Positions 32,289 to 40,585 of a DNA stretch of 64,000 bases are shown here, in pieces. Source of the DNA: CAZJHD01 sp964545855 (GTDB lineage Bacteria > Planctomycetota > UBA1135 > JACQFD01); the NCBI GenBank assembly GCA_964545855.1, contig CAZJHD010000003.1:124001-188000 (forward strand). Reading direction: 5' to 3'. The notes below the pieces were generated by a model that saw only the letters and a program-made list of their open reading frames with translations, did not search any database and was not told the DNA's origin. A program made the position numbers and the translations under genes. Position 1 is the stretch's first letter. Each line of letters starts with the position of its first letter.

Positions 32289-33623
32289 TCATCGCACGAG
32301 GAGAGTGCGTGCCTGGCCGACGAGGTACAGCGACCCCGTCACCACGACGACTCCTCTCGGCGACGCTTCCCCCAGGGCAACCGCCACGGCATCGGCGAGC
32401 GGCTCGGCCGACCGAGCGCGCAGACCGGCCCGCTCGGCGGCGAGCCGAACGTGCTCCGGATCCGCGGCCCGGGCGGAGTCCGCCCGCGTCGCCACGACCG
32501 TATCGACCCGGCCCGCGAGGGCCCTTGAGAGCAGGTCGGGGTCCTTGTCCCGGGCGTAGCCGAGGACGGCGACGCGGGGCCGCCCCGGGTGGGCTTCGTC
32601 CAGGCTGTCCAGCAGCGCACGGAGCGAGCCCTCCGTGTGCGCGCCGTCGAGGACGACGGGGACCGCCAGGCCGGGCACCTCCTCGTAGCGGCCGGGAATG
32701 GCGAGGTCGCGGGCGGCCGGGTCCGGCGGCCGCTCCAGCGCGGCGCGCACGCCGCCGACGAGGCCGCGGGCCTCCAAGTCGTCGAGGATGGCGACGGCGA
32801 GGGCGAGGTTCGCGGCCTGGTAGCGGGCCGGCGTGGGGAGGCGGAGACCCGCGTAGACGCGGCGCACCGTCTCCACGTCCACCAGGAGGCCGCCCTCCGA
32901 CGGCTGCACGCGCCGCACGGAGAACTCGCGCCCGGCGACCAGGAGGGGAGCGCCCGCCGCGGCGGCGGCGCGGGCGATCACGCGTCCCTCCGGCGAGTCG
33001 GGCGGGGTCACGGAGAGGAGCGGGACCCCCGGACGCGCGATGGCCGCCTTCTCGCCGGCGATGGAGGGGAGATCGGGCCCCAGGATCTCCGTGTGCTCGA
33101 GACCGAGGGACGTGAGGGCGGCCGACACCTTCGGGAGGGCGTTCGTCGAGTCGAGGCGGCCCCCGAGCCCCGTCTCGACGGCGGCGAAGGCGACGCCCGC
33201 CCGGGCGAAGGCGTGAACCGCCGCGGCCGTGAGGACGTCGAAGAAGCTCGCCTCGGCGCCCTCCAGGAAGGGCTCGACCGCGAGCACCGCCTCGCCGAAG
33301 GCCTCGGGGTCGAGCTCCAGACCGTCCACGGCGATCCGCTCCTCGATGCGCTCGAGGTGCGGCGAGAGGTAGCGCCCCGTCCGCTGCCCGGCGCGCCGCA
33401 GAAGGGCGTCGACGAACCAGGTGACGGAGCCCTTCCCCTTCGTCCCGGCGACGTGGATCGTCGCGAAGCGCCGCTCCGGGTGGCCGAGCCGCTCGAGGAG
33501 CGTCTCCATGGGCCCGGTGCCGAGCCGGGCGCCCCGCCTCTCCCGCTGCTCCCAGTTGGTCCGCGACCGCAGGATCTCGAGGGCGCGCTCGGAGGCCGTG
33601 CGTGCGGTGGGAGCGTCGTCCAA
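32289..33623 (-). CDS. folC: Bifunctional folylpolyglutamate/dihydrofolate synthase
   Basis: About 444 residues of a Mur-ligase-type enzyme that adds glutamate to folates. The P-loop VAGTKGKGSVTWFVD is near residue 55 of the catalytic region. It is followed by YLSPHLERIEERI, the VETGLGGRLDSTNA motif and the C-terminal glutamate-ligase domain with VVLDGAHTEGSL. The start is uncertain: the family needs the helix ERALEILRSRTNWEQ, and the nearest candidate before it is a TTG at 33623, with no clear ribosome binding site. The frame stays open to 33839. It is divergent from the DUF885-like lipoprotein. Confidence 0.9.
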   Translation of the reverse strand: MDDAPTARTASERALEILRSRTNWEQRERRGARLGTGPMETLLERLGHPERRFATIHVAGTKGKGSVTWFVDALLRRAGQRTGRYLSPHLERIEERIAVDGLELDPEAFGEAVLAVEPFLEGAEASFFDVLTAAAVHAFARAGVAFAAVETGLGGRLDSTNALPKVSAALTSLGLEHTEILGPDLPSIAGEKAAIARPGVPLLSVTPPDSPEGRVIARAAAAAGAPLLVAGREFSVRRVQPSEGGLLVDVETVRRVYAGLRLPTPARYQAANLALAVAILDDLEARGLVGGVRAALERPPDPAARDLAIPGRYEEVPGLAVPVVLDGAHTEGSLRALLDSLDEAHPGRPRVAVLGYARDKDPDLLSRALAGRVDTVVATRADSARAADPEHVRLAAERAGLRARSAEPLADAVAVALGEASPRGVVVVTGSLYLVGQARTLLVR

Positions 33624-33741
33624 GCGGCGTGATGGAAGGGGGCTCGTTGCCTGCCCAGAATGGCGCGCGTCGGTTTCGCCGCCTCCGGTCGTCGCGATCG
33701 TAGCGATCGCGCGGAAGCACTCGAAACCACGCGGAGACACC

Positions 33742-35472
33742 ATGCTGGTTCGCGTCACCCCCGAGACGACACGCGCGGTCGTCGCGCTCCTCCTGCTCCC
33801 CGTTCTCGCCTGCGGAACCGCGCCGTCGAAGACCGGCACCGCGAGCGTGCCTGCCTACGGCGAGCCGCGCGTCGCGCGCGCGGCGCTCGACTCCGTGTTC
33901 CATCGGTGGCGCGCCGCGATGGGCTCGCTCGATCCCGCGGCGGCGTGGGCGCGCGGAGACCGCCCGATCGACGCGCCGCTGCTCCCGATCGACGCGGCGA
34001 GCCTCGGCTCCGCCCGCGACGCGCTCGACCGTGCAATCTCCGAGCTCGACTCGCTCCAGCGCGCGATGCTCGCGGCGGACGTGCGCGCGAGCTTCGATCT
34101 CCTCTCGGCGCGGCTGCGCGCCGACCGGATCCAGTACGTCGATCTGCGCCGGCCCGAGCGCGATGCCTCCTGGGCGCCGCGCATCGCCCTCGGTGTCGTC
34201 GGCGCGCTCTCCGGGGAGAGCGACGACGAGCGCGCGTCCCGCGCCGCGCGGCTGCGGGAGATCCCGGCGTACCTGGCGGCGTCGCGCGAGCTCCTGCGAT
34301 TCCCGTGGCGCCTGCATCTGGAGGAGGGCATCGCGGCGACGGAGCGCCTCGCGGCGGTGCTCCTCGACCTCGCGTCGGCGGAGGGTGAGAGCGGGCCGGC
34401 GGAGGCGGCCGCCAGCGCCGCCGCCGGGCACGCGGCGTGGCTCCGAGAATCCCTCGCGAGCATCCCGCTCGGCCACCACAGCATGGGTCGCACGGCCTTC
34501 TTCGCGCTCTGCAGCGCCGAGTCGGGCTTCGCGATCGACGGCCCCTACCTCGTCGCGCTCGGCGAATCGGAGCTGACGAAGGCGCGCATGCGTCTCCTCG
34601 ACGCGGCGATCGCGATCGCGCCGGACCAGCTCACTCCGGAGCGGTCGGTCGCCGAGGCTCTCGCCCGCGCGAAGGCTTCGGGCGTCCGTGGCATGGAGGA
34701 GGCGCTCGGCGTCGCCGCCCGCGCCCTCGACGCCACGCGGGCGCTCGTCGAGCCCGGCGGCGCCTTCCCGGGCGCTCCCGCTCTCCGCGCGAGCGTCGTG
34801 GAGGACGCCGTCGCACGGGAGACCCTCGCGGTGCCGGTCCTGCGCGTGCGCGTGCGCTCCGACGAGACGCGCGCGGTCGACGCGACGCTGCGTCTCCCCG
34901 GCATCGTGATCGCGCGTCCCGCCGGCGTGAGCGAGCTCGGGGAGCGGCCGGAGCCTCCGGCGCGGATCCTCTTGCGCGTCGCCGAGCAGCTGATCCCGGG
35001 CGCGGCTCTCCAGCGCGCGACGCAATCGGCGCTCGAGTCGCCGATCCGCCGCAACGTCGCGAGCGAGACGTTCCGCCGCGGGTGGGCCGCCTACGCTCGC
35101 GGCGCCGCAGTCGACGCCGGGGCCGGCGCCGAGACTCCGTACCTCGCGCTCCTTCGCGCCCATGAAGACCTGCTGACGGCGGCGCGGGGCCTCGCGGCGA
35201 CACGGATCCAGCAGGGCTTCCTCACCCTCGCGGAGGCGGCGACGCTCTTCCGCAATCAGGGCTTCCTCGATGCCCGTCGCGCCGACGAGGAAGCGCGGCG
35301 CTGCGCCTACGATCCGCTGGTCGCGCTCGACCTCGTCGGCGCGAGCCAGCTGGCCGATCTCGCCGCGCGCCTGCGGTCGGAGCGGGGCCTCTCCCTCCGA
35401 GCGAGCCACGAGGAGATCCTCCGTCAGGGGGCGCTCCCGGTCCCGGCACTCGCGCAGAGCCTCCTCCGGTAG
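33742..35472 (+). CDS. DUF885-like lipoprotein lacking the zinc-binding residues
   Basis: A 576-residue lipoprotein (lipobox LPVLAC, acceptor Cys24) with the long helical layout of DUF885 metallopeptidase-like proteins. At the position of the family motif HExxPGHHLQ it reads AEQLIPGAALQ (residues 414-424), so the first and the two later His are all Ala. The later EGWAxY motif reads RGWAAY (446-451), losing the Glu ligand. The surrounding helices remain DUF885-like, so it looks like an inactive, structurally kept descendant. No nonsense or frameshift is seen, so it is not an ordinary pseudogene. It is a probable envelope protein of unknown role. Confidence 0.75.
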   Translation: MLVRVTPETTRAVVALLLLPVLACGTAPSKTGTASVPAYGEPRVARAALDSVFHRWRAAMGSLDPAAAWARGDRPIDAPLLPIDAASLGSARDALDRAISELDSLQRAMLAADVRASFDLLSARLRADRIQYVDLRRPERDASWAPRIALGVVGALSGESDDERASRAARLREIPAYLAASRELLRFPWRLHLEEGIAATERLAAVLLDLASAEGESGPAEAAASAAAGHAAWLRESLASIPLGHHSMGRTAFFALCSAESGFAIDGPYLVALGESELTKARMRLLDAAIAIAPDQLTPERSVAEALARAKASGVRGMEEALGVAARALDATRALVEPGGAFPGAPALRASVVEDAVARETLAVPVLRVRVRSDETRAVDATLRLPGIVIARPAGVSELGERPEPPARILLRVAEQLIPGAALQRATQSALESPIRRNVASETFRRGWAAYARGAAVDAGAGAETPYLALLRAHEDLLTAARGLAATRIQQGFLTLAEAATLFRNQGFLDARRADEEARRCAYDPLVALDLVGASQLADLAARLRSERGLSLRASHEEILRQGALPVPALAQSLLR

Positions 35473-35606
35473 GAGCGGCGCCGCGCGATCGGCGAAGAGC
35501 GCCGGCGTTCGTCCTCCCCCGTCCGTACGGGGTAGTCTTCGGCGCGGCATCCGAGCGGGCGCCGCGCGCGTTCAACTCGGACCGGTCCGTCTCCGATATC
35601 CGACCC

Positions 35607-35612
35607 AGGAGG
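35607..35612 (+). promoter_or_regulatory. Strong Shine-Dalgarno that decides the start of the Nudix-like gene
   Basis: AGGAGG is one of the few clear ribosome-binding sites in the window. Two ATGs follow, at 35618 and 35623. The first is closer to ideal spacing but opens a different, low-quality frame. The second, 10 bases from the site, opens the 141-codon gene with normal composition. Confidence 0.6.
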
Positions 35613-35622
35613 CGGCGATGCC

Positions 35623-36048
35623 ATGGACTCCTTCTTCCATCGGATCAAGGTGTTCGTCTTCCACCAGGTGGAGGACGACCTCGAGTACCTGATTCTCCGG
35701 CAGGTCCCGCGGCACGAGACGCTGTGGGGTCCCGTCGAGGGTCCGATCCTCCCTTCGGAGAACCTGGAGCTCGCCGCGTGCCGCCGTGTCCGCGACCTCG
35801 TGGGGATCGAGAAGCCGGTGCACCTGATCGACCTGCGGATGCCCGAGCGCTGGAGCCTGCCGCGGGAGCAGGTGGTCGAGTGGGCCTTCGGCTACCGGGC
35901 CGAGTCGGCCGGCGAGCTGCACCGCGTGTCGCGCAACGTCACGGACTACCGGTGGGACGACTTCGAGATGGCGTTCCGTGCCATGGAGCTCTCGAACAAC
36001 CGCGACGCGATCCTTCGCCTCCACTTGATGCTGACGACGGGCGGCTGA
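35623..36048 (+). CDS. Nudix-fold protein with a degenerate Nudix box
   Basis: A 141-residue protein that keeps the spacing of the Nudix box GX5EX7REUXEEXGU at residues 40-62, but with the key acids replaced. It reads G40, five residues, E46, seven residues, then RRVRDLVGI in place of REVxEExGI. Metal-binding and catalytic glutamates are therefore missing, so hydrolysis is unlikely; it may bind a nucleotide or protein. Upstream, residues 10-30 (VFVFHQVEDDLEYLILRQV) match the first Nudix strands. It has a strong AGGAGG ribosome binding site and sits 37 bases before the amidotransferase gene. Confidence 0.7.
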   Translation: MDSFFHRIKVFVFHQVEDDLEYLILRQVPRHETLWGPVEGPILPSENLELAACRRVRDLVGIEKPVHLIDLRMPERWSLPREQVVEWAFGYRAESAGELHRVSRNVTDYRWDDFEMAFRAMELSNNRDAILRLHLMLTTGG

Positions 36049-36085
36049 TCTCGCGCCGGACTTCGCCGGACGTCATCCTGCTCGC

Positions 36086-36787
36086 ATGACGGCGACGAAG
36101 CCCCTGATCGGGATCACCGGAGACCTGCGCTCCGATCCCGAGCCGATGATCCGCGTGAAGCGGAACTACGTGGAGTCCGTGCGCCGCGCGGGCGGAGTGC
36201 CGGTGATCCTTCCGCCGGGAGATCCGGAGGACGTGCCCGCGATGCTCGCCGCCGTCGACGGCGTCGTGATGACGGGCGGAGGCGACATCGACGTGCGCGC
36301 CCGCGGCGAGACCCTCCACGCGGAGGCGTCGCTGATGCACGCCGACCGGCAGCGGTTCGAGATGGCCGTCGCGCGGGCGCTGCTGGCGCGGGTGCGCCCG
36401 GGTCTCGGGATCTGCCTCGGCATGCAGGTGCTCGGCGTCGCGGCCGGAGCGCCGTTCCACCAGCACCTCCCCGACGCCGGCTACGAGGGGCTCCTCGACC
36501 ATCGCGCGGCCCACGTCGTCGGCGTCGAGCCCGAGGCGAGGCTCGCGGAGATCGTGGGGACCGATCCGTTCCGCGTCGTGTCCCACCACCATCAGGGTCT
36601 CGGCGCCGTGCCGCCGCCCTTCCGCCGAGCGGCCCGATCGCCGGACGGAGTCCTCGAGGCGATGGAGCTCCCCGGCGACGTCTTTCTCATGGCGGTGCAG
36701 TGGCACCCCGAGCGAGACCCCGACGCGCCCGCCTCGCGCGCGCTCTTCCGCGCTCTCGTGGCGGCCGCCGCCGGCCGGAAGCGATGA
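36086..36787 (+). CDS. Class I glutamine-amidotransferase-like gamma-Glu hydrolase (PuuD-like)
   Basis: A 233-residue cytoplasmic hydrolase of the peptidase C26/PuuD type. The nucleophile Cys110 is in the elbow GICLGMQ. His207 and Glu209 in VQWHPE complete the triad. The N-terminal start PLIGITGDLR is typical. Relatives cleave gamma-glutamyl-GABA or other gamma-glutamyl amides; the substrate here is not assignable. The stop overlaps the aroB start by 4 bases (ATGA, 36784-36787), so the two are translated together. There is no obvious pathway link with shikimate synthesis. Confidence 0.87.
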   Translation: MTATKPLIGITGDLRSDPEPMIRVKRNYVESVRRAGGVPVILPPGDPEDVPAMLAAVDGVVMTGGGDIDVRARGETLHAEASLMHADRQRFEMAVARALLARVRPGLGICLGMQVLGVAAGAPFHQHLPDAGYEGLLDHRAAHVVGVEPEARLAEIVGTDPFRVVSHHHQGLGAVPPPFRRAARSPDGVLEAMELPGDVFLMAVQWHPERDPDAPASRALFRALVAAAAGRKR

Positions 36788-37887
36788 GCGCCGCGGCGAG
36801 TCTCGGAGCGCCCTGGCGGACGGTCCGGACTCCGTCGGGCGACTGCGCGATCCATGTGGGCCGCGGTCTCCTCGCGAAGCTGGGGACGCTCGAGGCGATC
36901 GCCGGTGCGACCGGCGTGGCGACGGTGGCGGACCACACGACGGACGGTCTCTTCCGCGAGACCCTCGAAGGCGCCGTGCGCGATCCCGCGCGGCCCTTCG
37001 CGCGCGCGGCCTTCGAGCCGGGGGAGGGACGCAAGACGCTCTCGACGGCGGAGGGGATCCTGGAGCTGCTGGTGACGGCGGGCCTCGACCGTGATGCGGT
37101 CCTCGTCGCCTGCGGCGGAGGCGTCGTCACCGATCTCGCCGGGTTCGTGGCGTCCGTGTTCCTGCGCGGCGTCCCGTGGGTGGCGGCCCCGACGACGCTG
37201 CTCGCGATGGTGGACGCCTCCGTGGGCGGGAAGACCGGCGTCGACCTCCGCGCCGGGAAGAACCTCGCCGGCACGATCCATCCGCCGCGCGCCGTCGTCG
37301 TCGACCTCGACACGCTCGCGACGCTGCCGCGGCGGGAACGAGCCTCGGGTCTCGCCGAGGTGGTGAAGATCGCGCTCGCGACGGACGGCGATCTCCTCGA
37401 GAGGATCTCGCGCGAGGCCGCTTCGCTCCTCGGCGACGAGGGCGTGGCGACGGAGGAGATCGTGCGGCGTGCCATCGAGCGGAAGGTCGAGCTCGTGGAG
37501 CGCGACGAGACCGACCGCGGCGCGCGGCGCGCCCTCAACCTCGGTCACACGACGGGCCACGCGCTCGAAGCGGCGACGGGCTACGGCCGGTTCCTCCACG
37601 GAGAGGCCGTGGCGATCGGTCTTCGCGTGGCGTGCGAGGCGGCGACGGCACGCGGCACGCTCGACTCCGAGGTGACGCGCCGCGTCGTGCGGCTGCTGGA
37701 GGCGCTCGGCCTCCCGAGCGTCTGGCCCTCCGATCTCGACGCGGAGGAAGTGCTCGCGCGCGCGCGGTTCGACAAGAAGGCGGCGCGGGGACGCCTGCGC
37801 CTCGTGCTCCCGACGGCGGCCGGCGCGACGGAGCTGGTGGAGGCCGATCTCGCGGAGCTCGTCGCAGCCGCCCGGCGGGCGCGCTGA
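36784..37887 (+). CDS. aroB: 3-dehydroquinate synthase
   Basis: A 367-residue NAD-dependent enzyme, second step of the shikimate pathway, converting DAHP to 3-dehydroquinate. NAD-binding glycines appear in ACGGGVVTDLAGF. The active-site tract is APTTLLAMVDASVGGKTGVD. Zinc ligands are expected in the SGLAEVVKIAL Glu, the LNLGHTTGHALEA His and the FLHGEAVAIG His. The length is standard. The ATG at 36784 is fixed by the overlap with the preceding gene. It is convergent with the VCBS-repeat gene. Confidence 0.95.
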   Translation: MSAAASLGAPWRTVRTPSGDCAIHVGRGLLAKLGTLEAIAGATGVATVADHTTDGLFRETLEGAVRDPARPFARAAFEPGEGRKTLSTAEGILELLVTAGLDRDAVLVACGGGVVTDLAGFVASVFLRGVPWVAAPTTLLAMVDASVGGKTGVDLRAGKNLAGTIHPPRAVVVDLDTLATLPRRERASGLAEVVKIALATDGDLLERISREAASLLGDEGVATEEIVRRAIERKVELVERDETDRGARRALNLGHTTGHALEAATGYGRFLHGEAVAIGLRVACEAATARGTLDSEVTRRVVRLLEALGLPSVWPSDLDAEEVLARARFDKKAARGRLRLVLPTAAGATELVEADLAELVAAARRAR

Positions 37888-37890
37888 CGG

Positions 37891-40470
37891 TCAGGGCAGG
37901 ATCGCCACGGTCATCCCGCGCGACGTGACGACGCTCCAGGGCGGCCGCGTGCACTCGGCGCTCGGCCAGAACCAGACGGCCTGCACGTAGTAGGCGAGGC
38001 CCGCGAGCTGCGGCACGTTCACGATGGGCGCCGCCGCGCGGCCGATGCCGTTCGCGTCGCTCACGCAGTCGAGCGCGAAGAGCTCCGTCGATGCGAAGAG
38101 GTCGATGTGCAGCAGCGCGTTCAGGAAGATCGGATCGGAGCCTGCGAGATCGGCGGCGTTGCCGACGAGCAGGAGGCCGAGCGTGCTCGCCGGAGCGTTC
38201 GTGCAGACGATCGCATGGCCGAGGTTCCCGACGACGGGCGTCGAGTTGCTCGCGACGCCGAGGATGCCCTCGCACCCTGCCGTGCCCGCTCCGTAGGCCA
38301 CCGTGCCCGGGGACGCCGCCTGGAGATTCGGCAGGTGCGCCACGCCGTCGGTGAAGGGATCGCAGAAGAGGAGGTCGACGCGGCCGTCGCCGTTCGTGTC
38401 GGAGGCGCGGAGCGAGACTCCGGCCACACCCTCGGCGAAACGCTCGGGGCTCGCGAAGGCGCCGCTCCCGGCGTTCCGGAAGAACGAGATCCCGAAGGGG
38501 AAGAGGTTCGCCACTCCCTCGTCGCTGTGCACGGCCGTCAGGTCGGCGGCGCCATCGCCGTCGAGGTCGGTCACGAGCACCGTGGGCGGGCCGAGGGGCG
38601 TGCCGCTGAATCCGGGCGTCGCGATGGGCGGCGCCGCGACGAACGCTCCTCCCGGCTGCTGGATCAGCGGCGTGATCGCGTACTGCTCGCCGAGCACGAG
38701 GTCGGGGCGGCCGTCGCCGTCGAGGTCTCCCGTCGACGCGCTCACGCCCGCGCCGTTCAGGGTCGTGTAGAAGGCCGGAGCGCCGAATCCGCCGAGACCG
38801 TTCCCCGAGAGGACGGTGACGCCGCCCGCGAACTCCGCGACGGCGAGATCGAGCGCTCCGTCGACGTTCAGATCGGAGAGGGCGACGGCGCGCGCCGTGC
38901 CCTGGGGCGTGAGGATGCCGGCGGGAGTCGAGACACCTCCCGCGCCGTTGCCCGGCAGGATCGTCACCCAGCCCGTCGAGCCGATGGTGGCGACGGCGTC
39001 GAGGTGACCGTCGGCATCGAGGTCGCCCAGCACGAGCGACGTGATGTCACCGGCGGCCGGGAGGTAGGAGACGGCGGGGCCGAAGCCGAGAGCGCCGTTG
39101 CCGGGCCGCGCCTGGAAGCCCGTCGGTCCGCCGACCACGAGATCGACCTTCCCGTCGTGGTTCAGGTCGCCGAGGGCCAGCGCGCTCGCGCCGCTCCCGA
39201 CGGCGAGAGCCGCGCCGGCGGAGACGAAGCCGCCCGCGCCGTTTCCACGGAGGACGGAGACCGATGCGCCCAGCTCGTTCGCGCACGCCGCGTCGGGGAC
39301 TCCATCGCCGTCGAGGTCCGCCAGGTCGAGCGAGCGCGGGCCGTTGCCTACGGCGTGGCTCTGCTGCGCGAAGGAGGCGTAGAGCGCAACGGTGCTGAAG
39401 CCTTCGTGCCCGACGACGAGATCGGCGCGGCCGTCGTTCGTGAAGTCGGCGGCGAGAACGGCGCGCGGCGGCGCGAGGGTCGTGCGACCGGACGACCATC
39501 CCGGGAAGCCGTCGCTGTTGCAGAGGAACACGCGCACGTCGGAGGACGCTGCGCGAGCGAGGATCACGTCCGAGCGACCGTCGCCGTTCACGTCTCCCTG
39601 GGCGACGCCATAGGGGCCCAGTGCCGCGCCCACGCTCGCGCTCACGCTCGTGAAGCCGCCGGCGCCGTTGTTCCGCAGGAAGGAGACGGCGTTCGAGAGG
39701 GAAGCACTGCCCGCGAGGTCGACGAAGCCATCGGCGTCGAAGTCTCCGTGCGCGAGCGAGTCGACGCCGAAGGCGGCGGAGGAGCCGCTCGAGACGGAGA
39801 GCGTGCCCGCGCCGTCGTTCTTGAGGATCCGCGCGACGCCGGCCGAGGTCGCCGCCACGGCGACGTCCGGGAATCCGTCGTTGCCGAAGTCGGCGACGGT
39901 GAGCGCCGTCGGCGTGCCGATCACCGCGAGCACTTGCGGCGGCGCGAATCCGAGAGCGCCCACGTTGCGATGCACTTCGACCGTGTTCCCGGAGCCCGTC
40001 GACGCGATCAGGTCGGGAAGGCCGTTCCCGTCGAGGTCTCCGGAAGCGACGACGACCGGGACGCCGGGCCCGAGGAAGGTCGTGCCGGCCGCGAGCTGCC
40101 CGGTCCCGTCGCCGACGAGGATCGTGAGACCTCCGTTCGCGACGGCGACGTCGAGCCGCCCGTCGAGATCGAAGTCGGCGACGGTGAGCGCGGAGGGCGG
40201 CGCTCCGGCGAAGGCGAAGAACGTGGCGCCGAGGCCGCCCGGGGCCGTGCCCAGGGCGACGGTGACGGTCGCGGCGACGCTCGCGCCGGCCGCCAAGTCG
40301 AGCAGCCCGTCGCCGTCGAAGTCTCCGGCGCCGAGCGCGACGGGCGCGAGGCCGACGAAGCGTTCGATGGGCGGCGCGTACGTCGGGAAGTCGGGCCCGC
40401 CCTGCGCCAGCAACGACGGCAGCGGTCCGATCGCGAGAGCGACGGTCCAGGGAATTGCCGTTCGGCGCAT
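37891..40470 (-). CDS. Secreted FG-GAP/VCBS-repeat protein, copy A
   Basis: An 859-residue secreted protein. A signal peptide (about 1-23, ending LLAQG) is followed by many repeats of about 50 residues with the Ca-binding loop pattern D-x-D/N-G-D/N-G (GDFDGDGLLDLAAG, GDVNGDGRSDVIL). These form an integrin-like beta-propeller or stalk. The last 130 residues form a separate beta-rich domain (from about GAGTAGCEGILGV) also present in the VCBS gene at 59648-62209. It probably acts at the cell surface in adhesion or display. The ATG at 40470 is chosen because it begins the signal; the frame stays open further upstream. Confidence 0.88.
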   Translation of the reverse strand: MRRTAIPWTVALAIGPLPSLLAQGGPDFPTYAPPIERFVGLAPVALGAGDFDGDGLLDLAAGASVAATVTVALGTAPGGLGATFFAFAGAPPSALTVADFDLDGRLDVAVANGGLTILVGDGTGQLAAGTTFLGPGVPVVVASGDLDGNGLPDLIASTGSGNTVEVHRNVGALGFAPPQVLAVIGTPTALTVADFGNDGFPDVAVAATSAGVARILKNDGAGTLSVSSGSSAAFGVDSLAHGDFDADGFVDLAGSASLSNAVSFLRNNGAGGFTSVSASVGAALGPYGVAQGDVNGDGRSDVILARAASSDVRVFLCNSDGFPGWSSGRTTLAPPRAVLAADFTNDGRADLVVGHEGFSTVALYASFAQQSHAVGNGPRSLDLADLDGDGVPDAACANELGASVSVLRGNGAGGFVSAGAALAVGSGASALALGDLNHDGKVDLVVGGPTGFQARPGNGALGFGPAVSYLPAAGDITSLVLGDLDADGHLDAVATIGSTGWVTILPGNGAGGVSTPAGILTPQGTARAVALSDLNVDGALDLAVAEFAGGVTVLSGNGLGGFGAPAFYTTLNGAGVSASTGDLDGDGRPDLVLGEQYAITPLIQQPGGAFVAAPPIATPGFSGTPLGPPTVLVTDLDGDGAADLTAVHSDEGVANLFPFGISFFRNAGSGAFASPERFAEGVAGVSLRASDTNGDGRVDLLFCDPFTDGVAHLPNLQAASPGTVAYGAGTAGCEGILGVASNSTPVVGNLGHAIVCTNAPASTLGLLLVGNAADLAGSDPIFLNALLHIDLFASTELFALDCVSDANGIGRAAAPIVNVPQLAGLAYYVQAVWFWPSAECTRPPWSVVTSRGMTVAILP

Positions 40471-40585
40471 CGGTTCGGCTCGCCGGGCGCCGCATCGATC
40501 CGGAACGTGGGACGCGGGCGAAGGGGCGATTCTGACGCTTCGCCCCGGAGAGCGCACGGTCTCTTCGAGACTCGGCGTGGGAGAC

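Noticed and set aside
31666..35550. Upstream part of a 1558-codon minus-strand open frame.
   Set aside because: Only its last 263 codons look like a protein. The rest is antisense or out of frame to folC and the DUF885-like gene.
35618..35692. ATG at 35618 as start of the Nudix-like gene.
   Set aside because: It opens a different frame rich in Ser and Arg that ends within 25 codons. The ATG at 35623 gives the coherent protein.
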